Counted from the first letter of the stretch, positions 33,849 to 41,935 are shown. The stretch is 64,000 nt of DNA from Clostridia bacterium (GCA_017397065.1 JAFQKE010000003.1:16450-80449); one strand, 5' to 3'. Made by a program: numbers and translations. Notes: generated from the sequence alone by a model not told the origin.

Positions 33849-34514
33849 ATGAATATTAAAGGTGCAATTTTTGATTTTGATGGCACATTGGGCGATTCGT
33901 TGGGTTATTGGGAATGGCAGTATAATGAAATTTCCCGAATTTATTGCGGTGGTAAAAAGCTGATTCTTACTCCCGAGGATGATAAAAAATTCCGTACCTC
34001 GCTCATAACCGACAGTATGAAGCTTTTGCACAAAAACTATAATATAGCTAAAAGTGCCGAAGAGCTTATAAATTATGTAAACGACAGCATAAAGCGGTTT
34101 TATTTAACCGAGGTGAAGACTAAACCCGGTGTGGTGGAATATCTTGAGTATCTAAAAAACAAAAATGTGAAGATGTGCATTGCCTCAGCAACGGCCGAAG
34201 CAGAGCTTGAGATAGCGGTTAAGTGCTGTGGATTAGAGAGATATTTCGATAAGCTTTTTTCCTGCTCTACTCTTGGATTCGGTAAAGAAAAACCCGACAT
34301 ATTTTTAATGGCTTTAGATTATCTCGGCACCGATATAAATGAAACCTTAGTTATTGAGGATTCACTTTTAGCTCTTGAAACAGCCAAGAAAGCCGGTTTT
34401 AAAACGGTGGGGATTTTTGATAAAAATAACCCCTATACCGAAAACCAACTTGCAGAATATTCAGATATATTAGTTGGCGAAAATCAAACCCTCGCAGATT
34501 TAATAGAGGAATAA
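33849..34514 (+). CDS. HAD-superfamily phosphatase (beta-phosphoglucomutase-like)
   Basis: A 221-aa HAD hydrolase of subfamily I with motif I FDFDGTLGDS (Asp nucleophile near residue 9), a helical cap, motif II in CIASATAEAE, motif III lysine in GFGKEKPD and motif IV VIEDSLLALETAKKAG. It most resembles the phosphoglycolate phosphatase/beta-phosphoglucomutase group; the substrate is not determined. ATG 33849 follows GGAG; the in-frame TTG at 33837 has no ribosome site. It ends in a bidirectional terminator facing the lipoprotein/DUF2500 pair. Confidence 0.88.
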   Translation: MNIKGAIFDFDGTLGDSLGYWEWQYNEISRIYCGGKKLILTPEDDKKFRTSLITDSMKLLHKNYNIAKSAEELINYVNDSIKRFYLTEVKTKPGVVEYLEYLKNKNVKMCIASATAEAELEIAVKCCGLERYFDKLFSCSTLGFGKEKPDIFLMALDYLGTDINETLVIEDSLLALETAKKAGFKTVGIFDKNNPYTENQLAEYSDILVGENQTLADLIEE

Positions 34515-34555
34515 AAAGTGCAATAGAGTCTGAGAAGATTCTATTGCACTTTTTG
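34514..34555. terminator. Bidirectional terminator
   Basis: 14-bp perfect stem (34514-34527 with 34540-34553) flanked by A and T runs, between convergent genes. Confidence 0.88.
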
Positions 34556-34596
34556 GTTATATATACTGAGATTGCGTTTGGTTTTGTGAAATTGGT

Positions 34597-34893
34597 TTAA
34601 TAAAAAGGAGTTTCCCCTGAAAAACCTGCATCAGGTTTAATTTCTGCTACCGGGCCAAGGCAGTAATCACAAATGGGCGCCGAGTAAATAGATGATGTAA
34701 TTTGTGTACACTCACTAATAGAGATACCATTTTTTTCTATTATATCGGCGGGGCCTGTTAAAGTTGTAGTTGCTGTACCACCGCATTTAACGCATAAACT
34801 TTCTGTGTTGACACCATCATCGGTTGTACACCCGACACATAGTAGTGTGGAAAAGAAAAGCAAACAAGCGGTAAGTGTTAATCTGAAATTCAT
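34597..34893 (-). CDS. Small lipoprotein with two Cys pairs
   Basis: I do not recognise a family. The 98-aa protein has a lipoprotein signal peptide with lipobox LCVGC (Cys22) and, in the mature part, CVKCGG and CDYC, two CxxC pairs about 35-40 residues apart that could bind zinc or form a redox or structural site. It is predicted to be membrane-anchored outside the cell. Its start overlaps the stop of the DUF2500 gene, so the two are translationally coupled and share the leader RNA at 35340-35550. Confidence 0.75.
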   Translation of the reverse strand: MNFRLTLTACLLFFSTLLCVGCTTDDGVNTESLCVKCGGTATTTLTGPADIIEKNGISISECTQITSSIYSAPICDYCLGPVAEIKPDAGFSGETPFY

Positions 34894-35261
34894 TATTGCT
34901 CACTCCTATCAAAACTAATAAATCGTTTTCCTTGATATTTAAGTGTGCCACAATCACCTTCAACCATAAGTCCAAATGCGTTTTGATTCTTTATAGCCAG
35001 TTCAACACGACTGCCGCTTTTTAATTCAAATACAACTGTATTAACCATTACAGTTGGGCTTATGGGATTAGGAGAACTTCGTCTTGCAAGGATTTTTACA
35101 TCCTTCTCTATACTGATTGAACTTGTATCGTTGTCACCATAAATACTGTTTTTATTGGCTTTACCGACGGCTATTCCTATTGGAAGAGCAACAATAAAAA
35201 TTATTGCGATAATTAGAAATACAGGCATTAAATTTGCATCTAACATATCATTTATTGACAT
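34893..35261 (-). CDS. DUF2500 membrane-anchored protein
   Basis: A 122-aa protein with one N-terminal membrane helix (about 12-32) and a DUF2500 domain: VKILARRSSPNP, the strand TVVFELKSGSRVELAIK, and GLMVEGDCGTLKYQGKRFISF. The latter closely matches the family ending. The domain is a small beta-barrel-like fold, probably outside the membrane, of unknown function. GGAGG precedes the ATG. It is the first gene after the second leader RNA and overlaps the small lipoprotein gene by 1 nt. Confidence 0.82.
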   Translation of the reverse strand: MSINDMLDANLMPVFLIIAIIFIVALPIGIAVGKANKNSIYGDNDTSSISIEKDVKILARRSSPNPISPTVMVNTVVFELKSGSRVELAIKNQNAFGLMVEGDCGTLKYQGKRFISFDRSEQ

Positions 35262-35339
35262 AATTTTAAACCTCCATTTTTCGGGAAATATAAAATTTTA
35301 ACCTCCTTTTTAAAATTCTTTTTTATTCTCCCGTAAAAT

Positions 35340-35368
35340 AAAAAGTGCGACAACCGAAGTTATCGCAC
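35340..35368 (-). terminator. Leader terminator before the DUF2500 gene
   Basis: Minus strand: 10-bp stem (35368-35359 with 35354-35345) with one G-U wobble, a UUCG loop closed by C-G, then TTTTT. It is homologous to the terminator at 13797-13828. Confidence 0.85.
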
Positions 35369-35550
35369 CGAAAAACGCAAACCCCGATTGTCGCTACACA
35401 AACTGAAATAGAATTAGGGTATAACTACCATAATCACTTCGTGGGATTTGCGATTTTACCAAATCTCTAAAAGTGATTATGACAGAAAAAAGGTAGATTA
35501 TTCCCTAAAATAAAAATACCTCTAATTCTATTTTATTCAGTTTGTGTAGC
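35340..35550 (-). ncRNA. Structured attenuator leader, copy 2 (unknown class)
   Basis: Minus strand: the predicted start (about 35550) again lies at the base of a long helix, 14 perfect bp (35536-35549 with 35394-35407), a bulge at 35532-35535 and 10 more bp (35522-35531 with 35408-35417). Inside is a second hairpin (35471-35481 with 35429-35439) whose loop 35443-35457 is complementary to 35371-35385 (13 Watson-Crick pairs, one G-U, one mismatch). The segment GCGACAA just after the helix can also pair with TTGTCGC of the terminator, a possible antiterminator. It shares GGTAAAA, TTTTTCGGTG and TAACTTCGGTTG with copy 1. Confidence 0.7.
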
Positions 35551-35556
35551 ATAATT

Positions 35557-35585
35557 ACTATAGCATAAAACAGAATAAAAATCAA
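35557..35585 (-). promoter_or_regulatory. Promoter of leader copy 2
   Basis: Minus strand: -35 TTGATT (35580-35585), a 17-bp spacer, -10 TATAGT (35557-35562). Confidence 0.82.
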
Positions 35586-35648
35586 GGTGTGAAAGATATA
35601 GAAATAGGGACGTAAATTATTCAATGTAAATTATAAAGATTTATACAA

Positions 35649-35689
35649 AAAATGTGCAATAAAACCCAAGTGGCTTTATTGCACATTTT
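35649..35689 (-). terminator. hisS terminator
   Basis: 15-bp perfect stem AAAATGTGCAATAAA (35649-35663) with 35675-35689. T-run on the minus strand. Confidence 0.85.
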
Positions 35690-35710
35690 GACTAGTATTT
35701 AATACGATTT

Positions 35711-36949
35711 TTAAAAAACATCCTTAATATCGGTATAGCCTTCAGACTCTAAAAGCTCCTTTTGGCGTTTGGCATTTTTATTTCTCTTTGCAATCAGAAC
35801 TCTGGCACCATCGGCTCTCAGCTTAGCTGCGGTTTCAAAAACCTCTTTAGTAGCTTCGGCAGATGCCTTTTTGTCCACCAAAAATGCAATGCTTTCGCCA
35901 TCCATAGGCACCTTGAAGCCTCTGTCCTTTAAAATTGTGATTATGCGTTCAAATCCTATGGAAAATCCGCAGGCAGGAGTAGGGTTGGCACCGAATTTGC
36001 CAATCATTTCATCATATCGACCGCCACCTGCAACCGAGGAGTTAAGCTCAACCATCTCTACCTCAAAAATTGTGCCGGTGTAGTAACCCATACCACGAAC
36101 CAAGGTGGGGTCAAACTCAAGCTTGAATTTATCTCCAAGCGAGGATGAAACATTTGAAATTAGGTTATCAATACCCTCAGCTACCGAAATATCTAGGTGA
36201 TCGGTAAGGCCGGCACAAAGCTCGCTACAGCTTTTGCCATCACGGTTTAAGAACATTGCAAGGTAATTATCAACATCCTTTTCATCAAAGCCGTTACTAA
36301 TAAGCTCGGCTTTAACACCGTCTGCACCAATTTTATCTAATTTATCAAGCGAAATGTAAACAGAGGAGAGTCGGTCGTCAGGCATATTGCAGCTGCTTGC
36401 CATTGCCTTTAAAATTCGGCGGTCATTAACCCTTACCCTGAAGCCCTCAAAGCCAAGCTTCAAAAGCAAAGTAGAGGTTGCTGAAATAAGCTCGGTTTCT
36501 GCAAGCATGGAGTCATCGCCTAAAATATCAATATCGCACTGTGTAAACTGGCGAAAACGTCCCTTTTGAGGACGGTCGGCACGGAACACATTACCTATCT
36601 GAAGTGCCTTAAAGGGTGTAAAAAGCTGTTCGGCATTGTTGGCATAATAACGGGCGAGCGGTAGGGTTAAATCATATCGAAGACCACTATCAACCAAATC
36701 CAAATCAGTTTTTGCCGATTCAATATTAAGCTTGTCGCCTCTTTTTAAAATCTTAAAAATAAGTTTCTCATTTTCACCGCCCTGCTTGCTTTGCAGATTT
36801 TCAATATGCTCAACAAGGGGAGTTTCGATTTGTGAAAAACCAAATTTAGAGTAGGTTTCTTTAATAACCGAAATAACGTATTCTCTCAGCCTCATATCAG
36901 AGGGCAAAAAGTCATTCATTCCTTTAACAGGTGTTTTAATAAAAGCCAA
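35711..36949 (-). CDS. hisS: Histidyl-tRNA synthetase
   Basis: Class II aminoacyl-tRNA synthetase that charges tRNA-His. The 412-aa protein has motif 1 near KGMNDFLPSD, motif 2 GNVFRADRPQKGRFRQFTQ, the His-specific LVRGMGYYTGTIFEV and GGGRYDEM, motif 3 ACGFSIGFERI, and the C-terminal anticodon-binding domain. The ATG at 36970 is not a good start because AAAGGAG lies after it; the TTG at 36949 is 9 nt downstream of that site and gives MAFIKTPVKGMNDFLP. No T-box is seen upstream. It is transcribed alone. Confidence 0.93.
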   Translation of the reverse strand: MAFIKTPVKGMNDFLPSDMRLREYVISVIKETYSKFGFSQIETPLVEHIENLQSKQGGENEKLIFKILKRGDKLNIESAKTDLDLVDSGLRYDLTLPLARYYANNAEQLFTPFKALQIGNVFRADRPQKGRFRQFTQCDIDILGDDSMLAETELISATSTLLLKLGFEGFRVRVNDRRILKAMASSCNMPDDRLSSVYISLDKLDKIGADGVKAELISNGFDEKDVDNYLAMFLNRDGKSCSELCAGLTDHLDISVAEGIDNLISNVSSSLGDKFKLEFDPTLVRGMGYYTGTIFEVEMVELNSSVAGGGRYDEMIGKFGANPTPACGFSIGFERIITILKDRGFKVPMDGESIAFLVDKKASAEATKEVFETAAKLRADGARVLIAKRNKNAKRQKELLESEGYTDIKDVF

Positions 36950-37117
36950 AATGGTATTCTCCTTTAACATCGTTTATCAAATAAATATTATATTATACAA
37001 AATCAAAAAAAGCAAGCAAAAGCGGCAATAAAACTCCAAATTATTCTTTTTTTGGCTGATTTTATAAAAAATACCGAAATATAATATGTAAAGCTCGGCT
37101 TTTATAATCAAAAATAC

Positions 37118-37146
37118 TTGCTTTTTTATTAAATAAGCGGTATAAT
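37118..37146 (+). promoter_or_regulatory. yaaT promoter
   Basis: -35 TTGCTT (37118-37123), a 17-bp spacer, -10 TATAAT (37141-37146). Confidence 0.8.
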
Positions 37147-37192
37147 ATCTAAGATAAATACATAAATAATACTATCTTGTCCGGAGGTTTCT

Positions 37193-38065
37193 ATGACAGA
37201 GATAATTGCTATAAAATTTAAAAAAGATGGTCGAGTTTATTATTTTGACCCCGATGGAAAAAGTTTTCACGATGGGGACAGAGTAATTGTTGAAACGGCT
37301 AAGGGCGTAGAGTGTGGTATCGCCACCGGTGAAAACCGCAATGTTCCTGATAATCAGATTGTTTCACCGCTTAAAAAGGTCATCCGTGCCGCCACTAAGG
37401 AGGATTTAAAGCGTGTGGAGGATAACCAGAAAAAAGCCCTGCTTGCTTTTGATTACTGCGAAGAGCAGGTTAAAAAGCTCGGACTTGATATGAAGCTTAT
37501 CGATACCGAAATATCCTTTGATTCGGGTAAAATGCTTTTCTATTTTACCTCTGATGGCAGGGTGGATTTTCGTGAACTTGTAAAAATTCTTGCAGCTAAT
37601 TATAAAACACGAATTGAGCTGAGGCAAATAGGCGTTCGAGATGAAGCAAAGCTTTTAGGCGGCCTTGGCATTTGCGGTCAGCCCTTCTGTTGCAGCAGAT
37701 TTTTAGATAGCTTTCAACCCGTTTCCATAAAAATGGCTAAGGAGCAGGGGCTTTCACTTAATCCCGTTAAAATTTCGGGTAGCTGCGGCAGACTTATGTG
37801 TTGCCTTAAATATGAGCAGGATGCATATGAGTATCTTAATTCCATTACACCTCAACCCGGTTCAATTGTAAAAACTCCTGATGGCGAGGGCATTGTTCAT
37901 GATGTTAACCTGCTTTCAGGTATGTTGCTTGTAAAAATGGGCGAGGATAACGCTGTTATTCAAAAAATACATAAGGATAACGTAAAGGTTATTCGTGCCT
38001 ATCGTCCAAAGGGAAAAAAGGCCCATAATGACGATGAAGAAGCTTCTCAAATTGCCGAGGATTAA
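37193..38065 (+). CDS. PSP1-domain protein YaaT (RicT)
   Basis: A 290-aa member of the PSP1/YaaT family. Marks are the N-terminal RVYYFDP strand, VKKLGLDMKLIDTEISFD, and the Cys cluster: GLGICGQPFCCSRFL followed by SGSCGRLMCCLKYE. In Bacillus the RicT (YaaT) protein forms an Fe-S-containing Y-complex with RicA and RicF that affects RNase Y-dependent mRNA maturation. Neither partner gene is nearby. GGAGG precedes the ATG. The acidic C-terminus is not conserved. holB, a common neighbour, is also absent. Confidence 0.92.
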   Translation: MTEIIAIKFKKDGRVYYFDPDGKSFHDGDRVIVETAKGVECGIATGENRNVPDNQIVSPLKKVIRAATKEDLKRVEDNQKKALLAFDYCEEQVKKLGLDMKLIDTEISFDSGKMLFYFTSDGRVDFRELVKILAANYKTRIELRQIGVRDEAKLLGGLGICGQPFCCSRFLDSFQPVSIKMAKEQGLSLNPVKISGSCGRLMCCLKYEQDAYEYLNSITPQPGSIVKTPDGEGIVHDVNLLSGMLLVKMGEDNAVIQKIHKDNVKVIRAYRPKGKKAHNDDEEASQIAED

Positions 38066-38092
38066 AAATTTAGCATATTTTGTAAAAATTAC

Positions 38093-38120
38093 TTGAAAAA
38101 TCTGATTTATGTGATAAAAT
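38093..38120 (+). promoter_or_regulatory. Ferredoxin promoter
   Basis: -35 TTGAAA (38093-38098), a 16-bp spacer, -10 TAAAAT (38115-38120). Confidence 0.7.
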
Positions 38121-38152
38121 ATATATATTGAAACATTGGAGGTGTTTTTGAA

Positions 38153-38323
38153 ATGGCATATGTAATTTCTGATGAATGCATCAGCTGTGGCGCTTGCGCA
38201 GCAGGTTGTCCTTGTGAGGCTATCGCTGAGGGTGCAGAGCATTACGAGATCGACGCTGACAAATGCGTAGATTGCGGTGCTTGTGCTTCACAGTGTCCCG
38301 TTGAGGCTATTAAAGAGGGTTAA
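38153..38323 (+). CDS. fdx: Clostridial-type 2[4Fe-4S] ferredoxin
   Basis: Small electron carrier of 56 aa for anaerobic metabolism. Two ferredoxin motifs, CISCGACAAGCP and CVDCGACASQCP, each supply three cysteines of one cluster plus a fourth shared with the other. Extra cysteine at CPCEAI in the first half is also seen. The gene is shorter than the usual ORF cut-off. GGAGGTG precedes the ATG and the gene lies between its own promoter and terminator, so it is monocistronic. Its codon choice suggests high expression. Confidence 0.95.
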   Translation: MAYVISDECISCGACAAGCPCEAIAEGAEHYEIDADKCVDCGACASQCPVEAIKEG

Positions 38324-38335
38324 TTCCCATAAGCT

Positions 38336-38360
38336 AAGAGCCGCTTTTTGCGGCTCTTTT
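38336..38360 (+). terminator. Ferredoxin terminator
   Basis: 9-bp stem AAGAGCCGC (38336-38344) with GCGGCTCTT (38350-38358), loop TTTTT, then TT. Confidence 0.88.
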
Positions 38361-38406
38361 CATGAAATTAAAAGTTAAATTTTTAACATAAAAGGAGTAC
38401 ATAAAA

Positions 38407-38985
38407 ATGGATAAAAAAGTTATGGTAGAGGTTTCGGCTCGTCACATTCATTTAAGTCAGGAGCATTTAGAGGTTCTTTTTGGTAAGGGCTATGAGCTCA
38501 CCCCTAAAAAGGATCTTTCTCAGCCCGGACAATTTGCTTGTGAGGAAAGAGTTAAGGTTGTAGGTGCTAAAAAGGAGCTTGCAGGCGTTTCAATTCTTGG
38601 CCCCGTTCGTCCCGATACTCAGGTTGAGCTTTCGCTCACCGATGCTCGCTCTATTGGTGTTGCCGCTCCCGTTCGTGAGTCCGGCGATGTTAAAGGCAGC
38701 GGTAGCTGTAAGCTTGTTGGCCCCTGTGGTGAGGTAGAGCTTGAGTATGGTGTTATCTCTGCAAAGCGTCATATCCATTTTACTCCTGAGGATGGCGAGA
38801 AGTTCGGCGTTTCTGATAACCAGAATGTTAAGGTTAAGATAGAAACCGAAGGCAGAAGCCTTATTTTTGATGATGTTGTTGTACGTATCAGCCCCAAATA
38901 CGCCGCAGCAATGCATATTGATACCGATGAATCCAACGCCGCAGGTATTGCCGGTGCTGTGGATGGCATCATTATCACCGACTAA
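38407..38985 (+). CDS. pduL: PduL-type phosphate acyltransferase
   Basis: Converts acyl-CoA and phosphate to acyl phosphate and CoA. The 192-aa protein has the two PTAC domains: VEVSARHIHLS at the start and AKRHIHF later, supplying the His ligands of the zinc site, and a C-terminal MHIDTDESNA segment. No microcompartment shell genes are near and there is no N-terminal encapsulation peptide, so it more likely works as a housekeeping phosphotransacetylase in acetate formation than in propanediol use. AAAGGAG precedes the start. hemW begins on its stop codon. Confidence 0.92.
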   Translation: MDKKVMVEVSARHIHLSQEHLEVLFGKGYELTPKKDLSQPGQFACEERVKVVGAKKELAGVSILGPVRPDTQVELSLTDARSIGVAAPVRESGDVKGSGSCKLVGPCGEVELEYGVISAKRHIHFTPEDGEKFGVSDNQNVKVKIETEGRSLIFDDVVVRISPKYAAAMHIDTDESNAAGIAGAVDGIIITD

Positions 38986-40109
38986 TGCCAAAAAACTTAG
39001 GGCTATATATACATATTCCGTTTTGCGTTCGCAAGTGTGCCTATTGCGATTTTTATTCATTGCCAATAGATTATAGCCTTGCAGATGCATATACAAATAA
39101 AATACTAAGTGAACTTCATCGGTGGGGCGGCATTTTAAAATGCCCCCCCGCCGATACTTTATATTTTGGCGGCGGTACTCCAACATTGCTCAATTCAAGC
39201 CAAATTAAAGCGATAATAGATAAATCAAAAGAATTATTTTCGCTTAAAAATGCCGAAATTACCCTTGAAGCTAACCCGGCGGAAAATCTTTTAGATTACT
39301 TTTCTGCCGTTGCAAAGGCAGGGGTAAACCGCCTTTCTATAGGGCTTCAGTCGGCAAATGAAAACGAGCTTTCCTTGCTCTCACGAAGGCATACGGCGGG
39401 TGATGTAAGCAGATGTGTGTCACACGCAAGGTTGGCGGGTATAAAAAACATTTCGCTTGATATAATGCTTGGTATTCCGGGGCAGACTAAAGAGAGCCTA
39501 AAAAAAACTGTTGATTTTGCGGTAAATCAGAATCCACAGCATATTTCGGCGTATCTTTTAAGTCTTGAGGAGGGCACACCTCTTTATAAAAACAAAAACT
39601 CACTTAATATTCCAAACGACGATGAAGCAGGGGAGCTTTATCTTTACACATCGGAGCTTTTAAGGTCGGCCGGGTTTGAAAGATATGAAATCTCTAATTT
39701 TGCAAGGGATGGAAAAATCTCAAAGCACAATACAAAATATTGGCAAGGAGATAATTATTTAGGGTTAGGCCCTGCTGCTCATTCTTTTATAAACGGCAGA
39801 CGTTTTTATTATAACAGGGATATTCATAGCTACTTATCTGACCCTACCGAAATACCTGATGGCGAGGGTGGCTCGGCCGAAGAAACACTTATGTTAAGGT
39901 TAAGGCTCAGCAGAGGACTTGATTTAAAGGAATTTATCTATGAGTTTCCGGATGATATAACAGAGAATAAAATAAACCGCATCTTAAAAAAGGCAGAGCT
40001 TTTTAAAAAAGGCGGTTTTGTTACAATAAATAATAATGTAATTGCCCTTACAGATGAGGGGGCGCTGGTTTCGAACTCTATTATAGCAGAGCTTGCTGAA
40101 CTTTTATAG
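38985..40109 (+). CDS. hemW: Radical SAM protein HemW-like
   Basis: Radical SAM protein of the HemN/HemW group. The 374-aa chain starts GLYIHIPFCVRKCAYCDFYS, with the CxxxCxxC cluster cysteines plus the extra Cys of this group, then LYFGGGTPTLL and the SLDIMLGIPGQT region. The C-terminal HemN domain has KYWQGDNYLGLGPAAHSF. HemW is thought to insert heme into proteins and does not act as coproporphyrinogen oxidase; no other heme genes are here. It shares the base at 38985 with the pduL stop. Confidence 0.9.
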   Translation: MPKNLGLYIHIPFCVRKCAYCDFYSLPIDYSLADAYTNKILSELHRWGGILKCPPADTLYFGGGTPTLLNSSQIKAIIDKSKELFSLKNAEITLEANPAENLLDYFSAVAKAGVNRLSIGLQSANENELSLLSRRHTAGDVSRCVSHARLAGIKNISLDIMLGIPGQTKESLKKTVDFAVNQNPQHISAYLLSLEEGTPLYKNKNSLNIPNDDEAGELYLYTSELLRSAGFERYEISNFARDGKISKHNTKYWQGDNYLGLGPAAHSFINGRRFYYNRDIHSYLSDPTEIPDGEGGSAEETLMLRLRLSRGLDLKEFIYEFPDDITENKINRILKKAELFKKGGFVTINNNVIALTDEGALVSNSIIAELAELL

Positions 40110-40113
40110 AATA

Positions 40114-40152
40114 AAAAAATCAGTTATACTTTTTACAGCATAACTGATTTTA
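40114..40152. terminator. Terminator between hemW and the XRE gene
   Basis: 11-bp stem (40117-40127 with 40140-40150) between convergent genes, with A- and T-runs on both sides. It overlaps the stop of the minus-strand gene. Confidence 0.8.
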
Positions 40153-40443
40153 CTGTGATTGACTGTTAAGAACTTTTTCGGCTTCTTTTGCTATTTTTTT
40201 AAGACTGCTTAAAACATCTTTAGGAATTGTACCTGATTCACGGCTTACGCCAAGCAGCTCATCGCAGGTAACTTCATAATAATCTGCAAGTTTAATTAAA
40301 AAGTCTAAACCGCATTCACGAATACCTTTCTCGTAGTGCGATAATAAAGCTTGTGAAATTCCAAGATCTATTGCGGCTTGTTTTTGCGAAATACCTTTAG
40401 ATTTTCTTAAATCAGAAATAATTTTAGGAAAATCACAGTTCAT
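40150..40443 (-). CDS. XRE-family transcription regulator
   Basis: A 97-aa DNA-binding protein with a Cro/C1-type helix-turn-helix (ISDLRKSKGISQKQAAIDLG, then ISQALLSHYEKGI) and a C-terminal helix. I place the start at ATG 40443, since AGGTGG lies 4-5 nt upstream of it; the 40473 ATG has no ribosome site. It is divergent from a histidine phosphatase gene across about 120 bp and has its own promoter. Its targets are unknown. Confidence 0.85.
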   Translation of the reverse strand: MNCDFPKIISDLRKSKGISQKQAAIDLGISQALLSHYEKGIRECGLDFLIKLADYYEVTCDELLGVSRESGTIPKDVLSSLKKIAKEAEKVLNSQSQ

Positions 40444-40481
40444 CAGTCCACCTACCTTCTTATAAATTCGCAAGTAATGAC

Positions 40482-40510
40482 ATTATAATACATTTTTTTG
40501 CTTTTGTAAA
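40482..40510 (-). promoter_or_regulatory. XRE gene promoter
   Basis: Minus strand: -35 TTTACA (40505-40510), a 17-bp spacer, -10 TATAAT (40482-40487). Confidence 0.8.
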
Positions 40511-40561
40511 TAGCAAAAATATACAAATTGTAAACCCTATTTTTGGCAAGGAGGATATAAA

Positions 40562-41215
40562 ATGCGAACCTATAAACTGCATTTAATAAGGCACGGAATG
40601 ACCGAAGGCAATGAAAATGGTCAATATATTGGGCATACCGATTTAAAAATTACTACTAATGGTATAATTGAGCTTGAAAAGCTAAGAGATGAGGGGATTT
40701 ACCCAAAATGTGACCTTGTTTTTTCCAGTCCGCTTTCAAGGGCGGTCGATACTGCTAAAATTATTTATCCCGAAAAGGAAGTTTTAATAAATCATAATTT
40801 TAAGGAAATTAACTTTGGTGAGTTTGAGGGCAAAACCCCTGAAGATTTAAAAGACAGAAAAGATTATGCCGATTGGCTTGCAGGCAAACTCCCCGCCGCA
40901 CCCGGTGGTGAATCGGCTGTGGATTTTGCAACCAGACTTTGCACGGGCGTTGGCGAGGTTGTGCGTTATATGATGAATAACGATGTGTTCTCAGCCTCAA
41001 TTGTTATGCACGGCGGTGCAATTATGACATTGCTTTCGGTAGCCGCACTTCCAAGAATGAAAATGGCTGAGTGGGCGTGTGGCAACGGCAGAGGATATAC
41101 CATAAGCATAACACCCTCACTTTATCAGCGTAGCGGTATTTTAGAGGTTGTGGGCGAAATCCCTAAAGAGGGCGCCCGTGTAATAAATGGCAAGCAAAAG
41201 GATATTATGAAATAG
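40562..41215 (+). CDS. Histidine phosphatase family protein (phosphoglycerate mutase-like)
   Basis: A 217-aa member of the branch 1 histidine phosphatases. The catalytic RHGMT near the start (LHLIRHGMTEGN), SSPLSRAVDTA, the acid near FGEFEGK, and the second His in VMHGGAIMT are all visible. It could dephosphorylate sugar phosphates or alpha-ribazole phosphate (CobC-like); no cobalamin genes are near. The cofactor-independent mutase gpmI at 44454 already covers glycolysis, so this is unlikely to be the main mutase. GGAGG precedes the ATG; a terminator follows. Confidence 0.87.
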   Translation: MRTYKLHLIRHGMTEGNENGQYIGHTDLKITTNGIIELEKLRDEGIYPKCDLVFSSPLSRAVDTAKIIYPEKEVLINHNFKEINFGEFEGKTPEDLKDRKDYADWLAGKLPAAPGGESAVDFATRLCTGVGEVVRYMMNNDVFSASIVMHGGAIMTLLSVAALPRMKMAEWACGNGRGYTISITPSLYQRSGILEVVGEIPKEGARVINGKQKDIMK

Positions 41216-41281
41216 AAAAAATTTAAATATTTCAAACAACAAATTATCCTTTTTGATTCTTTTGAATAAAACTAGCAATAT

Positions 41282-41320
41282 AAAAAGCCTTTCTGATTTT
41301 TTCTTTCAGAAAGGCTTTTT
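41282..41320 (+). terminator. Terminator after the histidine phosphatase gene
   Basis: 15-bp perfect stem AAAAAGCCTTTCTGA (41282-41296) with 41306-41320, ending in TTTTT. Confidence 0.88.
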
Positions 41321-41385
41321 AGTTCTTTTTTAGTACTTGGGTTTATTATGTGAAATTAGTGAAAAAAAGTGAATGCCGGTCGAAT

Positions 41386-41410
41386 GTAGGGAAGGGTCTT
41401 GACCCTTCCG
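41386..41410. repeat. Short palindromic repeat, family 1, copy C
   Basis: 25 nt starting GTAGGGAAGGG and ending CCCTTCCG. Compared with copies A and B, one inner pair has changed from G-C to T-A. Confidence 0.75.
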
Positions 41411-41478
41411 AAAGGTTAGCACATGCTTAATGGCGAGGAGTGTTTACCAAGGCGTGTTATTTCGTAACATTTCAAAAA

Positions 41479-41814
41479 TCATTTATTTCTTAAAACCGAT
41501 TTCGTTGTTTTTAATACCTCGGCAATGGATTTTAATTCATCTGCGGTGCAGTCATCAAGAATGTCATTGATTATTTTTATACTAATATGGGAGCTTTTGT
41601 TTAAACTTCCATACGCCAATTCATCAAGACTAACATCTAAAGCATTTGCAATGCTTATCATTGTTGGAAGACTTAGCTTAGTGGCGGCACGCTCAATGTG
41701 CGAAATATTAGATGGCTCAATTTCAGATTTTTCTGCTAGCTTAGCTTGTGTCCAGCCTTTCGATTTTCTAATATCTTTTATTCTATTTCCAATTGAAACA
41801 TAATCTATACTCAT
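41479..41814 (-). CDS. XRE-family repressor with twin operator
   Basis: A 111-aa protein with an N-terminal Cro/C1-type helix-turn-helix (IGNRIKDIRKSKGWTQAKLA, EPSNISHIERA) and a helical C-terminal region (about 70-111) probably for dimerisation. Start at ATG 41814, with GGAG 8 nt upstream; the GTG at 41823 overlaps the site. It is divergent from a Cys-rich mini-gene; between them lie two identical 13-bp palindromes, which suit a homodimer and suggest the protein represses both genes. Confidence 0.87.
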   Translation of the reverse strand: MSIDYVSIGNRIKDIRKSKGWTQAKLAEKSEIEPSNISHIERAATKLSLPTMISIANALDVSLDELAYGSLNKSSHISIKIINDILDDCTADELKSIAEVLKTTKSVLRNK

Positions 41815-41850
41815 AATAATCACTCCATAAAATGTATAAAGTTATTGTAT

Positions 41851-41863
41851 ATCCTAATAGGAT
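41851..41863. promoter_or_regulatory. Operator palindrome 1
   Basis: ATCCTAATAGGAT, a perfect inverted repeat with an A centre, upstream of the XRE gene. Identical to 41883-41895, centre-to-centre 32 bp, about three helical turns. Confidence 0.75.
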
Positions 41864-41882
41864 GTGATAAAATAACATAAAT

Positions 41883-41895
41883 ATCCTAATAGGAT
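41883..41895. promoter_or_regulatory. Operator palindrome 2
   Basis: Second exact copy of ATCCTAATAGGAT, next to the AT-rich promoter region of the divergent Cys-rich gene. Confidence 0.75.
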
Positions 41896-41935
41896 ACAAG
41901 ATAATATTTTTTGAATTTTATGAGGAGTGATATTA

